A stretch of 39,733 bases of DNA from Paenibacillus ihuae (lineage in GTDB: Bacteria > Bacillota > Bacilli > Paenibacillales > Paenibacillaceae): contig NZ_LN831203.1 of the NCBI RefSeq assembly GCF_001368795.1, positions 18,925 through 58,657 of the forward strand. Direction: 5' to 3'. Numbering within the stretch: position 1 is the first letter of the stretch; each line of letters opens with the position of its first letter. Below the pieces are notes generated by a model. It saw only the letters and a program-made list of their open reading frames with translations, was not told the DNA's origin and ran no database searches. The position numbers and the translations under genes were made by a program. Positions 15,168 to 23,061 of this stretch are shown here, piece by piece.

Positions 15168-18100
15168 TTACGAATACAGCCAAACCCGCATTAGCGAAAG
15201 AAGCTGGTCTGTACTGATCGGTTTCTTCATATAATCCGAGGCTCCGGCTTCAATACACTTGGCCCGGTCTTCCTTCATGGCTTTGGCTGTCAGGGCGATA
15301 ATCGGCAATTTTTGATACTGCGGCATCTCCCGGATCCGGCGCATCGCCTCATATCCGTCCATTTCCGGCATCATCATATCCATAAGAACCAGATCGAAAT
15401 CATTCTGCTCTATCATCATATCCAGCGCCTCCCGGCCGTTCTCAGCAAACTTCACCTCCATGTGATATCCTTCAAGCACACTGGAGAGGGCAAAAACGTT
15501 GCGGATATCATCATCTACGAGCAGAATTTTTTTACCTTCAAACAGTTCCTCCTTATTGTGCAGCTTTTGCAGAATTTTACGCTTATCTTCCGGAAGATTG
15601 GCTTCCACGCGGTGGAGGAACAAGGTGGTCTCATCCAAAAGCCTTTCAGGCGAGCGGACATCCTTGATGATAATGGATTCTGCATACTTGCGCAGTCTTG
15701 TTTCCTCTTTGCTGTCCAGATCCTTGCCTGTATAAATAATGATCGGCAAGTCACTCAATTCTTCATCGTCACGGATCTGATCCAGCAGCTCAAAGCCGGT
15801 CATATCATCCAGCATAAGATCAAGCACCATGCAGTCATATCTCTGTTTGCGCAGCTCACTGAGCGCCTCTTGTCCGGTGGATACCGCCGTGATGGCGACA
15901 TCATCATGGCCGATAAGCTCCATGATCGACCGGCGCTGAATTTCATCGTCCTCCACAATCAGCAGATGCTTCAGAGTGCTGGCAGTGTAGTTCTCAATTT
16001 GCGAGAAGGCACGGTCCAGCGCTTGTCTGGAGGAAGGCTTTCTTAAATAAGCCATAGCTCCCATCATCAGCCCCTGCTTCACCTCATCATTAACGGAGAT
16101 GACGTGCACAGGAATATGGCGTGTCTGTGACGCGCTTTTGAGCTCGTGCAGAATCGACCAGCCGTCCATAATCGGCAGCTGAATATCCAGGATAACCGCG
16201 TCCGGCAAAAAGGATTTGGCCATTTGCAGGCCTATATCTCCCTGCAGGGCAACCAGGCCCTTAAAGCCGCGTCCGCGGGCCATCTCGAGCAGGATTTTGG
16301 CGAAGCTCACATCATCCTCAACAATCAGGATTACTTTATCTTCAGCACTCAACCCTTCACGATCATCTTCCAGGCTGACAGGTGACAGCGGAGCCGGGAT
16401 AATATCCCCCGTCTTCACCGGAAGCAGTTCTCCCACATGTTCGGCCAGCGTTGCCGCTTCTTTGGCTGCGGCAGCCTCAACAGCTCCCGGAAGAAGACTG
16501 AAGTGCCCTTTGACTGGCAGATACAGGGTAAAGCTGCTTCCCTGCCCCTCACGCGACTCCAGCCCGATGGCCCCGCCCATTAAACGGGCTAATTCGCGGC
16601 TGATCGACAAGCCCAGGCCCGTTCCGCCATATTTGCGGCTGGTCGTACCATCCACCTGCTGGAACGCTTCGAATACAATCTCTGTCTTGTCGGAAGGAAT
16701 CCCTATTCCGCTGTCCTTCACGGCAATAGCGACATAATCGAATTCGGATGGCAGATAGGCAGGCAGACGGCCAGGCTCTGCACGGCTAACCGAGAATTCT
16801 ACGAATCCTTCACTTGTAAATTTAAAGGCATTCGACAGCAGATTGCGCAAAATCTGCTTAAGTCGATGACTATCCGTAAATAAAGTGTCCGGCAACGGCT
16901 CATCGAAGGATATCCGGAGTGACAGGCCTTTCTTAAGCGCTTGTGGGGCGAAATTCTGCTTCACGAAAAGTTTGAGCTCAGTCAGCGGGATTTCTTCATA
17001 ATTCAGCTCCATTTTCCCGGCGTCGACCTTGGACAGATCCAGAATTTCATCAATCATCTTCAGGAGGTCGGCACCTGACATATAAATAGTATGTGCAAAT
17101 TCCACCTGCTTCTCCGACAAATTTCCTTCTTTGTTCTCCGTGAGAAGCTGGGAAAGAATGAGCAGGCTGTTCAGCGGGGTCCGCAGCTCATGGGACATAT
17201 TCGCCAGGAACTCCGATTTATACTTACTTGTAACGGCAAGCTGCATGGCTTGCTTCTCCAGCTGGACACGGGCGTGTTCAATTTCGTCCTTCTTTTTCTC
17301 TACCTCCTGAACCTGCTCCTCAAGCGCCCGGGTTTTGGAGACCAGCTCAGTGTTGAAGTGTTCCAGTTCTCCCTGCTGCCGCTGCAGCAGCTCTTCGGAG
17401 CGCTTCAGCGCATCCGTCTGCTCCTCCAGGTTCTCATTAGAACGGCGCAGTTCCTCCTGCTGGGTCTGAAGCTCCTCCGCCTGGCACTGCAGTTCCTCTG
17501 AGAGCGACTGAGATTCCCGCAGCAATTCTTCAACCACCATCCGGCGGTTAATATTGTTCAGGATGATACCGAGATTATTGGCAAGCTGGTGCAAAAGCTC
17601 ACTGTGCAGCACAGTAAACGGTGTAAACGACGCAAATTCGATTACACCAAGAAGCTCGTCCTCAAAAAGCAGAGGATAAATCGAAATATGGTCAGGACGG
17701 GAATCACCGAAGCCCGAGGACACGGAGATATAATCATCCGGTGCCTGGTTCAACTTAATCACCTTCTTGTCCAGGGCGCTTTGCCCGACAAGCCCCTGGC
17801 CTATTTCGAAGCTTGCCTTCACCTTGATCCCGGTCTCGCCGCCGTAGTAGCCTGTAGCCGTAAGCAGATTAGGGTTATCCTTATCCTTCAGATAGACCGC
17901 CCCGAACTGGGCCCCTAACTCAGGTGTGAACTCACTAATGAAGGTCTGCGAGACCTGTTCAAGCGAACTGACGCCGCGCAGCAGATCGGTCACCCGGGCA
18001 ATATTGGCATTCAGCCAGGCCTGGTCACTTTGCGCCTGGGCATAAGCCTTCTCCAACTGCTGCTTCTGTTCAATATCCTCAGCCATCCGCTGAAATACAC

Positions 18101-18836
18101 GGGCTACTTCTCCGATTTCATCCTGGGAAGCCACCTTGATCCGGCGGATTGCCCGCATCTTGCCGTTGCCAAAGCTGGTAATCATCATGGATACCACATT
18201 AAGACCGCGCGTGATGCTCGGAATCACCCATAGAATAACCCCCAGTCCAAGCAGCAGCCCGGTTATCATAATTAGGGTTACCATCTGAACCGATCGTTCA
18301 TAAGCCTTCTGGGCGATGGCCGTTTCCTCATTCAACCGGTTGGCATTATAATTCGCCAGTGCATTCAGGCTATCCAGCACCTCTTCCTGGATCGCTTGTC
18401 CCTCCACATTGCGGTAAGTATTCGCATTCTGGAAATAACCGGCCTTAAGCATTTCAAGCGCCTTATTCTGATAGTTCAGATAAGCGGTATACGCATTCTC
18501 AATCCGGTTCAGCAGTTCCAGCTCTTGTGCCGAGCTCTTCGAGGATTGTATGGCTTTCAGATAGGCGTCTGCCTTAGTGACCTTATTCTTAATTTCTGTT
18601 TGCTGGGCAGTAACCGACTGGGTATCTTCATTAAGCATCGAGGTAGTCAGAATACGCGCCATATCATTCACTTCACCGCGCAGTCCCGAAGTGGAGCGCC
18701 CTTTGCTTTCCCTGGCCTGGAAGCTATCCAGCTGATTGCTCATATAATTAAGCCGATCGTATCCGATCAGCGTCAGTGCGAGCATAATGGCCAGCATCGC
18801 ACTGAATCCGATCAGCAGTTTAGCCTTGATCCTCAT
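15168..18836 (-). CDS. rsbK: Large hybrid sensor kinase with three receivers (RsbK-like)
   Basis: The protein has 1222 residues. The order is TM1 (7-25), extracellular CHASE3-like helical sensor (about 30-185), TM2 (about 186-206), HAMP (about 207-258), GAF (about 285-430), long coiled coil (about 432-535), HisKA with H549 in ANMSHELRTP, ATPase (DSGIGI 708-713, GGTGLGL 737-743), then three receivers: about 835-945 (D884), 956-1075 (D1006) and 1102-1220 (D1153). The second receiver has lysine followed by aspartate (K1058-D) instead of the usual K-P. B. cereus RsbK, which senses stress and phosphorylates RsbY, has the same sensor-GAF-kinase plan but is shorter, so the extra receivers are unusual. 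The ATG overlaps the phosphatase gene by four bases. The input signal is unknown. Confidence 0.88.
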   Translation of the reverse strand: MRIKAKLLIGFSAMLAIMLALTLIGYDRLNYMSNQLDSFQARESKGRSTSGLRGEVNDMARILTTSMLNEDTQSVTAQQTEIKNKVTKADAYLKAIQSSKSSAQELELLNRIENAYTAYLNYQNKALEMLKAGYFQNANTYRNVEGQAIQEEVLDSLNALANYNANRLNEETAIAQKAYERSVQMVTLIMITGLLLGLGVILWVIPSITRGLNVVSMMITSFGNGKMRAIRRIKVASQDEIGEVARVFQRMAEDIEQKQQLEKAYAQAQSDQAWLNANIARVTDLLRGVSSLEQVSQTFISEFTPELGAQFGAVYLKDKDNPNLLTATGYYGGETGIKVKASFEIGQGLVGQSALDKKVIKLNQAPDDYISVSSGFGDSRPDHISIYPLLFEDELLGVIEFASFTPFTVLHSELLHQLANNLGIILNNINRRMVVEELLRESQSLSEELQCQAEELQTQQEELRRSNENLEEQTDALKRSEELLQRQQGELEHFNTELVSKTRALEEQVQEVEKKKDEIEHARVQLEKQAMQLAVTSKYKSEFLANMSHELRTPLNSLLILSQLLTENKEGNLSEKQVEFAHTIYMSGADLLKMIDEILDLSKVDAGKMELNYEEIPLTELKLFVKQNFAPQALKKGLSLRISFDEPLPDTLFTDSHRLKQILRNLLSNAFKFTSEGFVEFSVSRAEPGRLPAYLPSEFDYVAIAVKDSGIGIPSDKTEIVFEAFQQVDGTTSRKYGGTGLGLSISRELARLMGGAIGLESREGQGSSFTLYLPVKGHFSLLPGAVEAAAAKEAATLAEHVGELLPVKTGDIIPAPLSPVSLEDDREGLSAEDKVILIVEDDVSFAKILLEMARGRGFKGLVALQGDIGLQMAKSFLPDAVILDIQLPIMDGWSILHELKSASQTRHIPVHVISVNDEVKQGLMMGAMAYLRKPSSRQALDRAFSQIENYTASTLKHLLIVEDDEIQRRSIMELIGHDDVAITAVSTGQEALSELRKQRYDCMVLDLMLDDMTGFELLDQIRDDEELSDLPIIIYTGKDLDSKEETRLRKYAESIIIKDVRSPERLLDETTLFLHRVEANLPEDKRKILQKLHNKEELFEGKKILLVDDDIRNVFALSSVLEGYHMEVKFAENGREALDMMIEQNDFDLVLMDMMMPEMDGYEAMRRIREMPQYQKLPIIALTAKAMKEDRAKCIEAGASDYMKKPISTDQLLSLMRVWLYS

Positions 18837-20005
18837 TCTTTATCCGTTCCTTCCTTAAGCGAGATCCATACCAGGCATTTGTCGTCATCGCGCTCTTGGT
18901 TAGAGTCATCTACGAAAAAAACATCGCGCATAGCTTCCTCCCGCCACTCATGCCCTCCATTCAAATGCTCCGTCATAAACCTCAGCTGATCTTCCTGTTC
19001 CCCCTCAGCCATTTCCAGCAGCCCGTCGGTATACAGCACCAAATGCCCTTCCTCTTCAAAGCTGAGACTCTGGGGCAGAATGTCAATCCGGTCAAACAAA
19101 CCGACAGGGTGGCAATTGCTCTCCAAGAGAACAGGCTGCTTAACTTCTCCTTCAAAGAACAGTGCAGGCGGATGGCCGGCGTTCACATAATCTATGCGCT
19201 TCATGCGGGTATCAATAACAAGATAAATCGCCGTAAAATAATACTGGACCAGCTGCTTCTCGATATATAGCTGGTTGAAGCGGCGGTTCAGCTCCTGGAT
19301 CACCTTTTCCGGTTCCACATACGTAGTTACTGTATCTTTGAGCACTGAGGCCAGGAACATACAGAAAAGCGACGATGAGATCCCGTGCCCCATCATATCG
19401 AGCAGAATCACGGCGTATCTGCCGTCTCCGAGCGGATACCAGGCATATAAGTCACCCGCCAGTTCAAAAGAAGGCTGGTAGATGGCATGAACTTCAAAGG
19501 TCTCGTCCATAACCGGCAGACTGAGCACCGCATTCTGAACAAGTGCAGCCAGCTTCAGCTCATCCTGTATCCGCTGATCCCGCTCCTTATGCCAATCCTT
19601 CTCCCGCTTCAAACGGAGCGCAAGCCGGATGCGGGCCATCAGCTCCACCTTATTTATCGGTTTCGTAACATAATCAACAGCACCTGCATCAAGGGCTTCC
19701 GCCAATTTCTTGGAGTCTCCCACGGCGGTGACCATAATAATCGGAATGTCCTTTAAATGATCGTACTGCTGGACTACCCGGCAGGCCTCGATCCCATCCA
19801 TCTCCGGCATCATCATATCCAATAAAATCAAGTCAATGTCTGAAGCACGCTGGCGCTCGTTCTCATTTTCAGCACCGATCCCCAGAAGTTTCAGCATTTC
19901 TTTAGCGGACGAAGCCGTTATAAAATTCCGGTAACCTTCTTTTTTCAGGATTTCACGGATAATAATTACGTTAGTCGGATTGTCATCTACGATTAATATT
20001 TTCAA
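18833..20005 (-). CDS. rsbY: Response regulator with PP2C phosphatase (RsbY/RsbU-like)
   Basis: The protein has 390 residues. The N-terminal receiver (about 1-125) has D63 in LLDMMMPEMDG and K115 in VTKPINK. After a short helical linker a SpoIIE-type PP2C phosphatase follows (about 150-385). Metal-binding acids are visible in LAGDLYAWY (D185), LLDMMGHG (D203) and DDDKCLVW near the C-terminus. In B. cereus the corresponding RsbY, once phosphorylated by RsbK, removes phosphate from RsbV and so frees sigma-B. The first position in the operon, the overlap with the RsbK-like gene and the nearby rsbV all support this. AAGGTG precedes the ATG by seven bases. No strong promoter is visible, though TTGGAA with TATCAT nineteen bases on is a weak candidate. 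Confidence 0.9.
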   Translation of the reverse strand: MKILIVDDNPTNVIIIREILKKEGYRNFITASSAKEMLKLLGIGAENENERQRASDIDLILLDMMMPEMDGIEACRVVQQYDHLKDIPIIMVTAVGDSKKLAEALDAGAVDYVTKPINKVELMARIRLALRLKREKDWHKERDQRIQDELKLAALVQNAVLSLPVMDETFEVHAIYQPSFELAGDLYAWYPLGDGRYAVILLDMMGHGISSSLFCMFLASVLKDTVTTYVEPEKVIQELNRRFNQLYIEKQLVQYYFTAIYLVIDTRMKRIDYVNAGHPPALFFEGEVKQPVLLESNCHPVGLFDRIDILPQSLSFEEEGHLVLYTDGLLEMAEGEQEDQLRFMTEHLNGGHEWREEAMRDVFFVDDSNQERDDDKCLVWISLKEGTDKE

Positions 20006-20149
20006 ACACCTTCACCTCGCACGAATAGTAGTACTTCCGTAACAATCCATAGCAGTCTATCACTCTATGATACGATATTTAAACGGCCTCTTTCCAACAT
20101 TGAATAAATTGGCAAATAAGTAAATGAGTGTTTCCATATTCAACAAAGT

Positions 20150-20188
20150 AACCTCCAGCCCCACTACAAATTAGTGGGGCTGGAGGTT
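20150..20188 (-). terminator. Long perfect stem-loop after the YflT-type gene
   Basis: The 17-base arms (20150-20166 and 20172-20188, core CCTCCAGCCCCACTA) pair perfectly around a five-base loop. It lies 40 bases past the stop of the stress gene on the minus strand and is followed by ACTTTGTTG there. It probably ends that transcript. Confidence 0.75.
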
Positions 20189-20228
20189 ACGCTATTGTGC
20201 TATAGATCCGGTATGCCGGAGACCGGCG

Positions 20229-20576
20229 TTATTGTGGGTTTTTTTTGGCAATGACAAGAACCTTACCCAAATCAAGTTCCTTCTCATAAAATGTAGCCTC
20301 TGCCCTGCTAAAGCCTAACGCTGTAATTTTGAAACGCAAGGCGTCCCCGCGGGAACGGAAGAGATTGGCAATCGCACCAAATAACCCTTCTTCGCCTAAG
20401 CCGACCTCATTGACGTTCGCCGCATCAACAATACGGGTTTCACGGTCCTGATCGTGACTAATAACATAAATGTTATCCTTCGTATAGCCGCTGCTGCGCA
20501 GCCGGTTCACCTCTTCTATCGCCTGAACACCGTTTTCCAAAAGCTTGGCATACGACTGTGCACCGATTAAACTCAT
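20229..20576 (-). CDS. YflT-type general stress protein (GSP17M family)
   Basis: The protein has 115 residues. It begins with a small alpha/beta region (NGVQAIEEVNRLRSSGYTKDNIYVISHD, about 15-42), which is the 'heat induced stress protein YflT' domain, followed by an acidic and variable second half. B. subtilis YflT belongs to the sigma-B regulon; the molecular function is unknown. The ATG at 20576 has AAGGAG eleven bases upstream, and that site lies inside a long inverted repeat that could fold in the mRNA. The gene sits 223 bases from the sigma-B signalling operon. No good sigma-B promoter was found directly upstream. Confidence 0.85.
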   Translation of the reverse strand: MSLIGAQSYAKLLENGVQAIEEVNRLRSSGYTKDNIYVISHDQDRETRIVDAANVNEVGLGEEGLFGAIANLFRSRGDALRFKITALGFSRAEATFYEKELDLGKVLVIAKKNPQ

Positions 20577-20581
20577 GAGAT

Positions 20582-20661
20582 CACGCTCCTTACGCTTAGA
20601 TTTGTGAGGTTAGTCTCTTTAAAAAAGACAACTGATAGTTTATTAACCTCACCCGGAGCGT
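20582..20661 (-). promoter_or_regulatory. Candidate ribosome-binding-site-hiding leader of the YflT-type gene
   Basis: Read on the minus strand, CACGCTCC (20661-20654) is the exact complement of GGAGCGTG (20589-20582), which holds the gene's Shine-Dalgarno sequence. Inside it, GTGAGGTTA (20652-20644) pairs with TAACCTCAC (20612-20604). If transcription starts upstream of 20661 the ribosome binding site would be buried in a stem, as in RNA thermometers. The transcript start is unknown. Confidence 0.45.
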
Positions 20662-20671
20662 GTGAAACACC

Positions 20672-21205
20672 TCACGAGGCGTTTGCATCAAATAAGTCAA
20701 TTCCATCCCATTCACCGGAATGTGCATTGCGGTATATCTTCAGTGCAGCGCTGCCTCTGATATACACATCACCGTCTTCGGCAACATAGTCCGGCGTTCC
20801 AAGAAGCTCACCTGCATGGCTGTTGGCCGGGTTCAGTGCTTCCTCGTTCAGCTTCAGCCCATACTGTCCGGCCTGTGCCGGAGTGACGTGAATATAAGTG
20901 ACTACACCCTCACATATTCCAGCCGACATGTCGGCGTATTGGTATTCAAGACATTCCTGCCACGGATCAGGAGCAATGTTAAGCGGCGTCCCCTTAGCCA
21001 GCAGAAGCTCTTCCTTACTCATATAAAGCGAGGCTCCGGCTAAAGAATCAAAGCTGTTAATCCGGGGACTGAGAGCCACACTGTGTTCAAAGGCCAGGAC
21101 CACCTCAGGCTGTACTGAAAAAAAAGCGGCAGGGACATGTTCCTGCTCCCCGGGGGAAGCAACATAAGAAGAAAGCAGACTAAGGATTAGAATGATAACG
21201 TTCAT
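20672..21205 (-). CDS. Secreted or membrane-anchored protein of unknown function
   Basis: The protein has 177 residues. The N-terminus MNVIILILSLLSSYVA looks like a short signal peptide or membrane anchor. After it come segments such as MSKEELLLAKGTPLNIAPD (about 62-80), LGTPDYVAEDGDVYIRG and an ending GEWDGIDLFDANAS. The MSKEELLLAKGTP stretch resembles the start of SmpA/OmlA-like (BamE-type) small folds, in which a helix carries a 'lxxxxGxP' motif, but this is only a resemblance. AAAGGAGGG lies eight bases before the ATG. The YflT-type gene follows 95 bases later on the same strand and could be co-transcribed. No function assigned. Confidence 0.6.
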   Translation of the reverse strand: MNVIILILSLLSSYVASPGEQEHVPAAFFSVQPEVVLAFEHSVALSPRINSFDSLAGASLYMSKEELLLAKGTPLNIAPDPWQECLEYQYADMSAGICEGVVTYIHVTPAQAGQYGLKLNEEALNPANSHAGELLGTPDYVAEDGDVYIRGSAALKIYRNAHSGEWDGIDLFDANAS

Positions 21206-21264
21206 ATGGCCGTCCCTCCTTTCCAGATTCTAAGGTGTGCTCCTACAATGTGACTTTCACCGCC

Positions 21265-21771
21265 TTAATGACGAAATTTCTGCCAGATCGCTGCTGCCGT
21301 ATCCACGCCTTTAAGCGCCATTGCTATTTTCCCCGGAGTTTTTTTGGCGTATGCGGCGTCATAGGAGTTCACCGTGCGTTCTTCGGCCGGGGTCAGCGGC
21401 TTTTCTTCTATAGAGACTGCTCCGGCCTTTGCCTTCAGCTCACGGGATTTGCGGTATTTCTCAATCACAGTTACCGACACCTGCTTGACCGTCAACGTCA
21501 GTTCATTCATGACATCGCCAAGATTCTTCACAGTATCCATAATCGGATCAATCTTCTGAATTTTGCCTTGAACATCTGCAGTAATGTCATTAGCATGCCG
21601 GACAGTCGTTTTAATCTCATAGGTAAGTTCATCCACAGTCTTCTGCACTTCCTGCAGAGTCTGGCTGACTTTGTCGAGGGATTCCTTTGCTGATTTTAAG
21701 GTTTTGATTAAAAAGAAGACGAGTACGGCGAATGCGACAGCAACTAGTGCCACGCTAAGATCAATTATCAT
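21265..21771 (-). CDS. DUF948 domain protein (YtxG-like general stress protein)
   Basis: The protein has 168 residues from ATG 21771 (MIIDLSVALVAV), with GGAAGGGG eight bases upstream; an in-frame TTG at 21789 is less likely. A single N-terminal membrane segment (about 1-22) is followed by a long heptad-rich coiled coil (KTLKSAKESLDKVSQTLQEV and onwards to about 100) and a polar C-terminus. This is the DUF948 layout; B. subtilis YtxG is a relative in the sigma-B regulon. A sigma-B-type promoter with canonical spacing lies upstream (21830-21855), so membership of the stress regulon is well supported. The molecular role is unknown. Confidence 0.82.
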   Translation of the reverse strand: MIIDLSVALVAVAFAVLVFFLIKTLKSAKESLDKVSQTLQEVQKTVDELTYEIKTTVRHANDITADVQGKIQKIDPIMDTVKNLGDVMNELTLTVKQVSVTVIEKYRKSRELKAKAGAVSIEEKPLTPAEERTVNSYDAAYAKKTPGKIAMALKGVDTAAAIWQKFRH

Positions 21772-21829
21772 TTCAAAAACCCCTTCCAAGTCATAATATG
21801 TCGGCTGGCGTTGCCTTATTACTGCATAG

Positions 21830-21855
21830 TTACCCGTACTCCAGTAGGCCGAAAC
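21830..21855 (-). promoter_or_regulatory. Sigma-B-type promoter of the DUF948 gene
   Basis: GTTTCG (21855-21850), 14 bases, then GGGTAA (21835-21830) on the minus strand. Five of six -10 positions match the GGGTAT consensus and the spacer equals that of the rsbV promoter. It lies about 60 bases before the ATG. Confidence 0.75.
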
Positions 21856-21893
21856 AAGATGTCAAGCGTCTTAAAGACCAGGGTGGCTGGCAT

Positions 21894-21921
21894 TGTTTCA
21901 AAGCGGTTAGACCCGTTTAAA
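21894..21921 (+). promoter_or_regulatory. Weak sigma-B-like promoter upstream of the DUF1328 gene
   Basis: GTTTCA, 14 bases and GTTTAA. The -35 and spacing are right but the -10 is poor (three of six). The same stretch is an imperfect inverted repeat (CATTGTTT with AAACAATG). Coordinates are approximate. Confidence 0.25.
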
Positions 21922-21958
21922 CAATGACTACACTACCCGACAGAGAGGATGAAATGAC

Positions 21959-22126
21959 ATGTTGAAATGGTCAGTAATTCTGCTGGTAATCGCTTTGATC
22001 GCCGGTATATTCGGATTCTTTAATATCGTAGGAGCAGCAGTAGGGGTCGCCAAAGTATTGTTCTTCATCTTCCTCGTACTGTTTATCGTATCGCTCTTTA
22101 CCGGACGCCGAGGAAGATCAATGTAA
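21959..22126 (+). CDS. DUF1328 small membrane protein
   Basis: This is a protein of 55 residues, [20 protein letters not shown] at the start and FTGRRGRSM at the end. Two membrane segments are separated by [12 protein letters not shown], the DUF1328 (YtjA-like) pattern with glycine and alanine in the turn. It is too short for usual ORF filters but has a good start: GAGAGGA lies nine bases before ATG 21959. The function is unknown; relatives in other bacteria are often induced by envelope or general stress. It is divergent from the DUF948 gene, and the 187-base region between them holds the sigma-B-type elements. Confidence 0.85.
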   Translation: MLKWSVILLVIALIAGIFGFFNIVGAAVGVAKVLFFIFLVLFIVSLFTGRRGRSM

Positions 22127-22176
22127 CGTGCTTTACCTCAGTGTTCATAAGATAACGCACAGCATTACTGGTACTG

Positions 22177-22211
22177 CAAACCCGGAATCTCCACATGGAG
22201 TTCCGGGTTTG
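22177..22211 (+). terminator. Terminator after the DUF1328 gene
   Basis: CAAACCCGGAA with CTCC pairs with GGAG and TTCCGGGTTTG, followed by TTCT. The stretch from here to 22488 holds no gene that could be supported; it presumably contains the promoter of the secreted protein, but no clear boxes were found. Confidence 0.75.
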
Positions 22212-22488
22212 TTCTATGTATAGAGTAATATATAGAGCAATCTCCCTCCGTTCTTTGTATATCCTATTCACCATGCAGAACGTATAGCCCTTTCCCGCCT
22301 CTTATTCCCCATGTTGAGCAAGTCTCCTGTAGGCAAGGAATACCGGGCTGTGCCGGCACATAAAAATATTTTCAAAGATTTATTTGGGCGGTTGGTTCAG
22401 CGCCTCCCCTTTTTGTTTACATGCTTATTAGCACAGCACAACATGGAAAAAACCGCTAAACCAAAAACCACACTAGGAGGAATCACAG

Positions 22489-22866
22489 ATGAAAAAATTA
22501 GCCAGTTTTACAGTAGCAGTAGGTCTTTTAGCTTCCATAGCAGCTACGGCTTCAGCGGCAGAAGTAACTACAACCTCTACAGATGCGGCGACTGTAACCG
22601 GAAGCACCTACGGTACCCCGTTCGAGACTGTAATCACACCCGCTGACATTAAACCAGCGACTCCTATGATTATTTTAACAAAGGCTACTCCATTCCATTT
22701 CTCCACAGACAGCACAACTCCTGCTGGTTGGCTTAGTGCGCAGACTATTGACACTACCGGTGCCATTAAGACCGACGCCTGGGGCAATGAATGGAGAGAA
22801 ATCTATACCTGGCTGGGCAAAGCCTGGATCAAAGTTCCAGTATCTGCGTATGTAATTACTCCATAA
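22489..22866 (+). CDS. Small secreted protein of unknown function
   Basis: The protein has 125 residues. A classical signal peptide (MKKLASFTVAVGLLASIAATASAA, cleavage probably after ASA at about 23) is followed by a threonine-rich stretch (about 25-60) and a C-terminal part with several tryptophans and aromatic residues (AGWLSAQTIDTTGAIKTDAW, WREIYTWLGKAWIKVPV). The last part resembles short cell-surface beta-strand motifs but no family was recognised. AGGAGG lies eight bases before the ATG. It is monocistronic and ends at a strong terminator. Probably extracellular or wall-associated. Confidence 0.75.
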   Translation: MKKLASFTVAVGLLASIAATASAAEVTTTSTDAATVTGSTYGTPFETVITPADIKPATPMIILTKATPFHFSTDSTTPAGWLSAQTIDTTGAIKTDAWGNEWREIYTWLGKAWIKVPVSAYVITP

Positions 22867-22894
22867 TAAAGTTCCGGGAATGCAGGTGACAACT

Positions 22895-22930
22895 AAAAAA
22901 CCTCCGGACTTGTAGGTCCCGAGGTTTTTT
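22895..22930 (+). terminator. Terminator of the small secreted protein gene
   Basis: AAAAAACCTC pairs with GAGGTTTTTT, with an inner GGA/TCC. An A-run before and a T-run after the stem make it usable in both directions. Confidence 0.88.
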
Positions 22931-22953
22931 GTCATGCCGATTACATAGGGAAA

Positions 22954-22990
22954 GCTGTCCCTTCAATAAAAGCTCTACTGAAGGGACAGC
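22954..22990 (-). terminator. Terminator of the NlpC/P60 gene
   Basis: GCTGTCCCTTCA pairs perfectly with TGAAGGGACAGC across a 13-base loop. On the minus strand TTTCCCT follows. It lies 71 bases after the stop of the gene. Confidence 0.7.
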
Positions 22991-23061
22991 CCTGTAAAAA
23001 ACCGCTCTAGTTCACCCGTCACAAACTATACTGCTGCCGCTTCCCCTATACTTCTCTATAA

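Noticed and set aside
20615-20661. Sigma-B promoter for the YflT-type gene (GTTTCA followed by GGGTGA)
   Set aside because: The two boxes are only eight bases apart, too close for a promoter.
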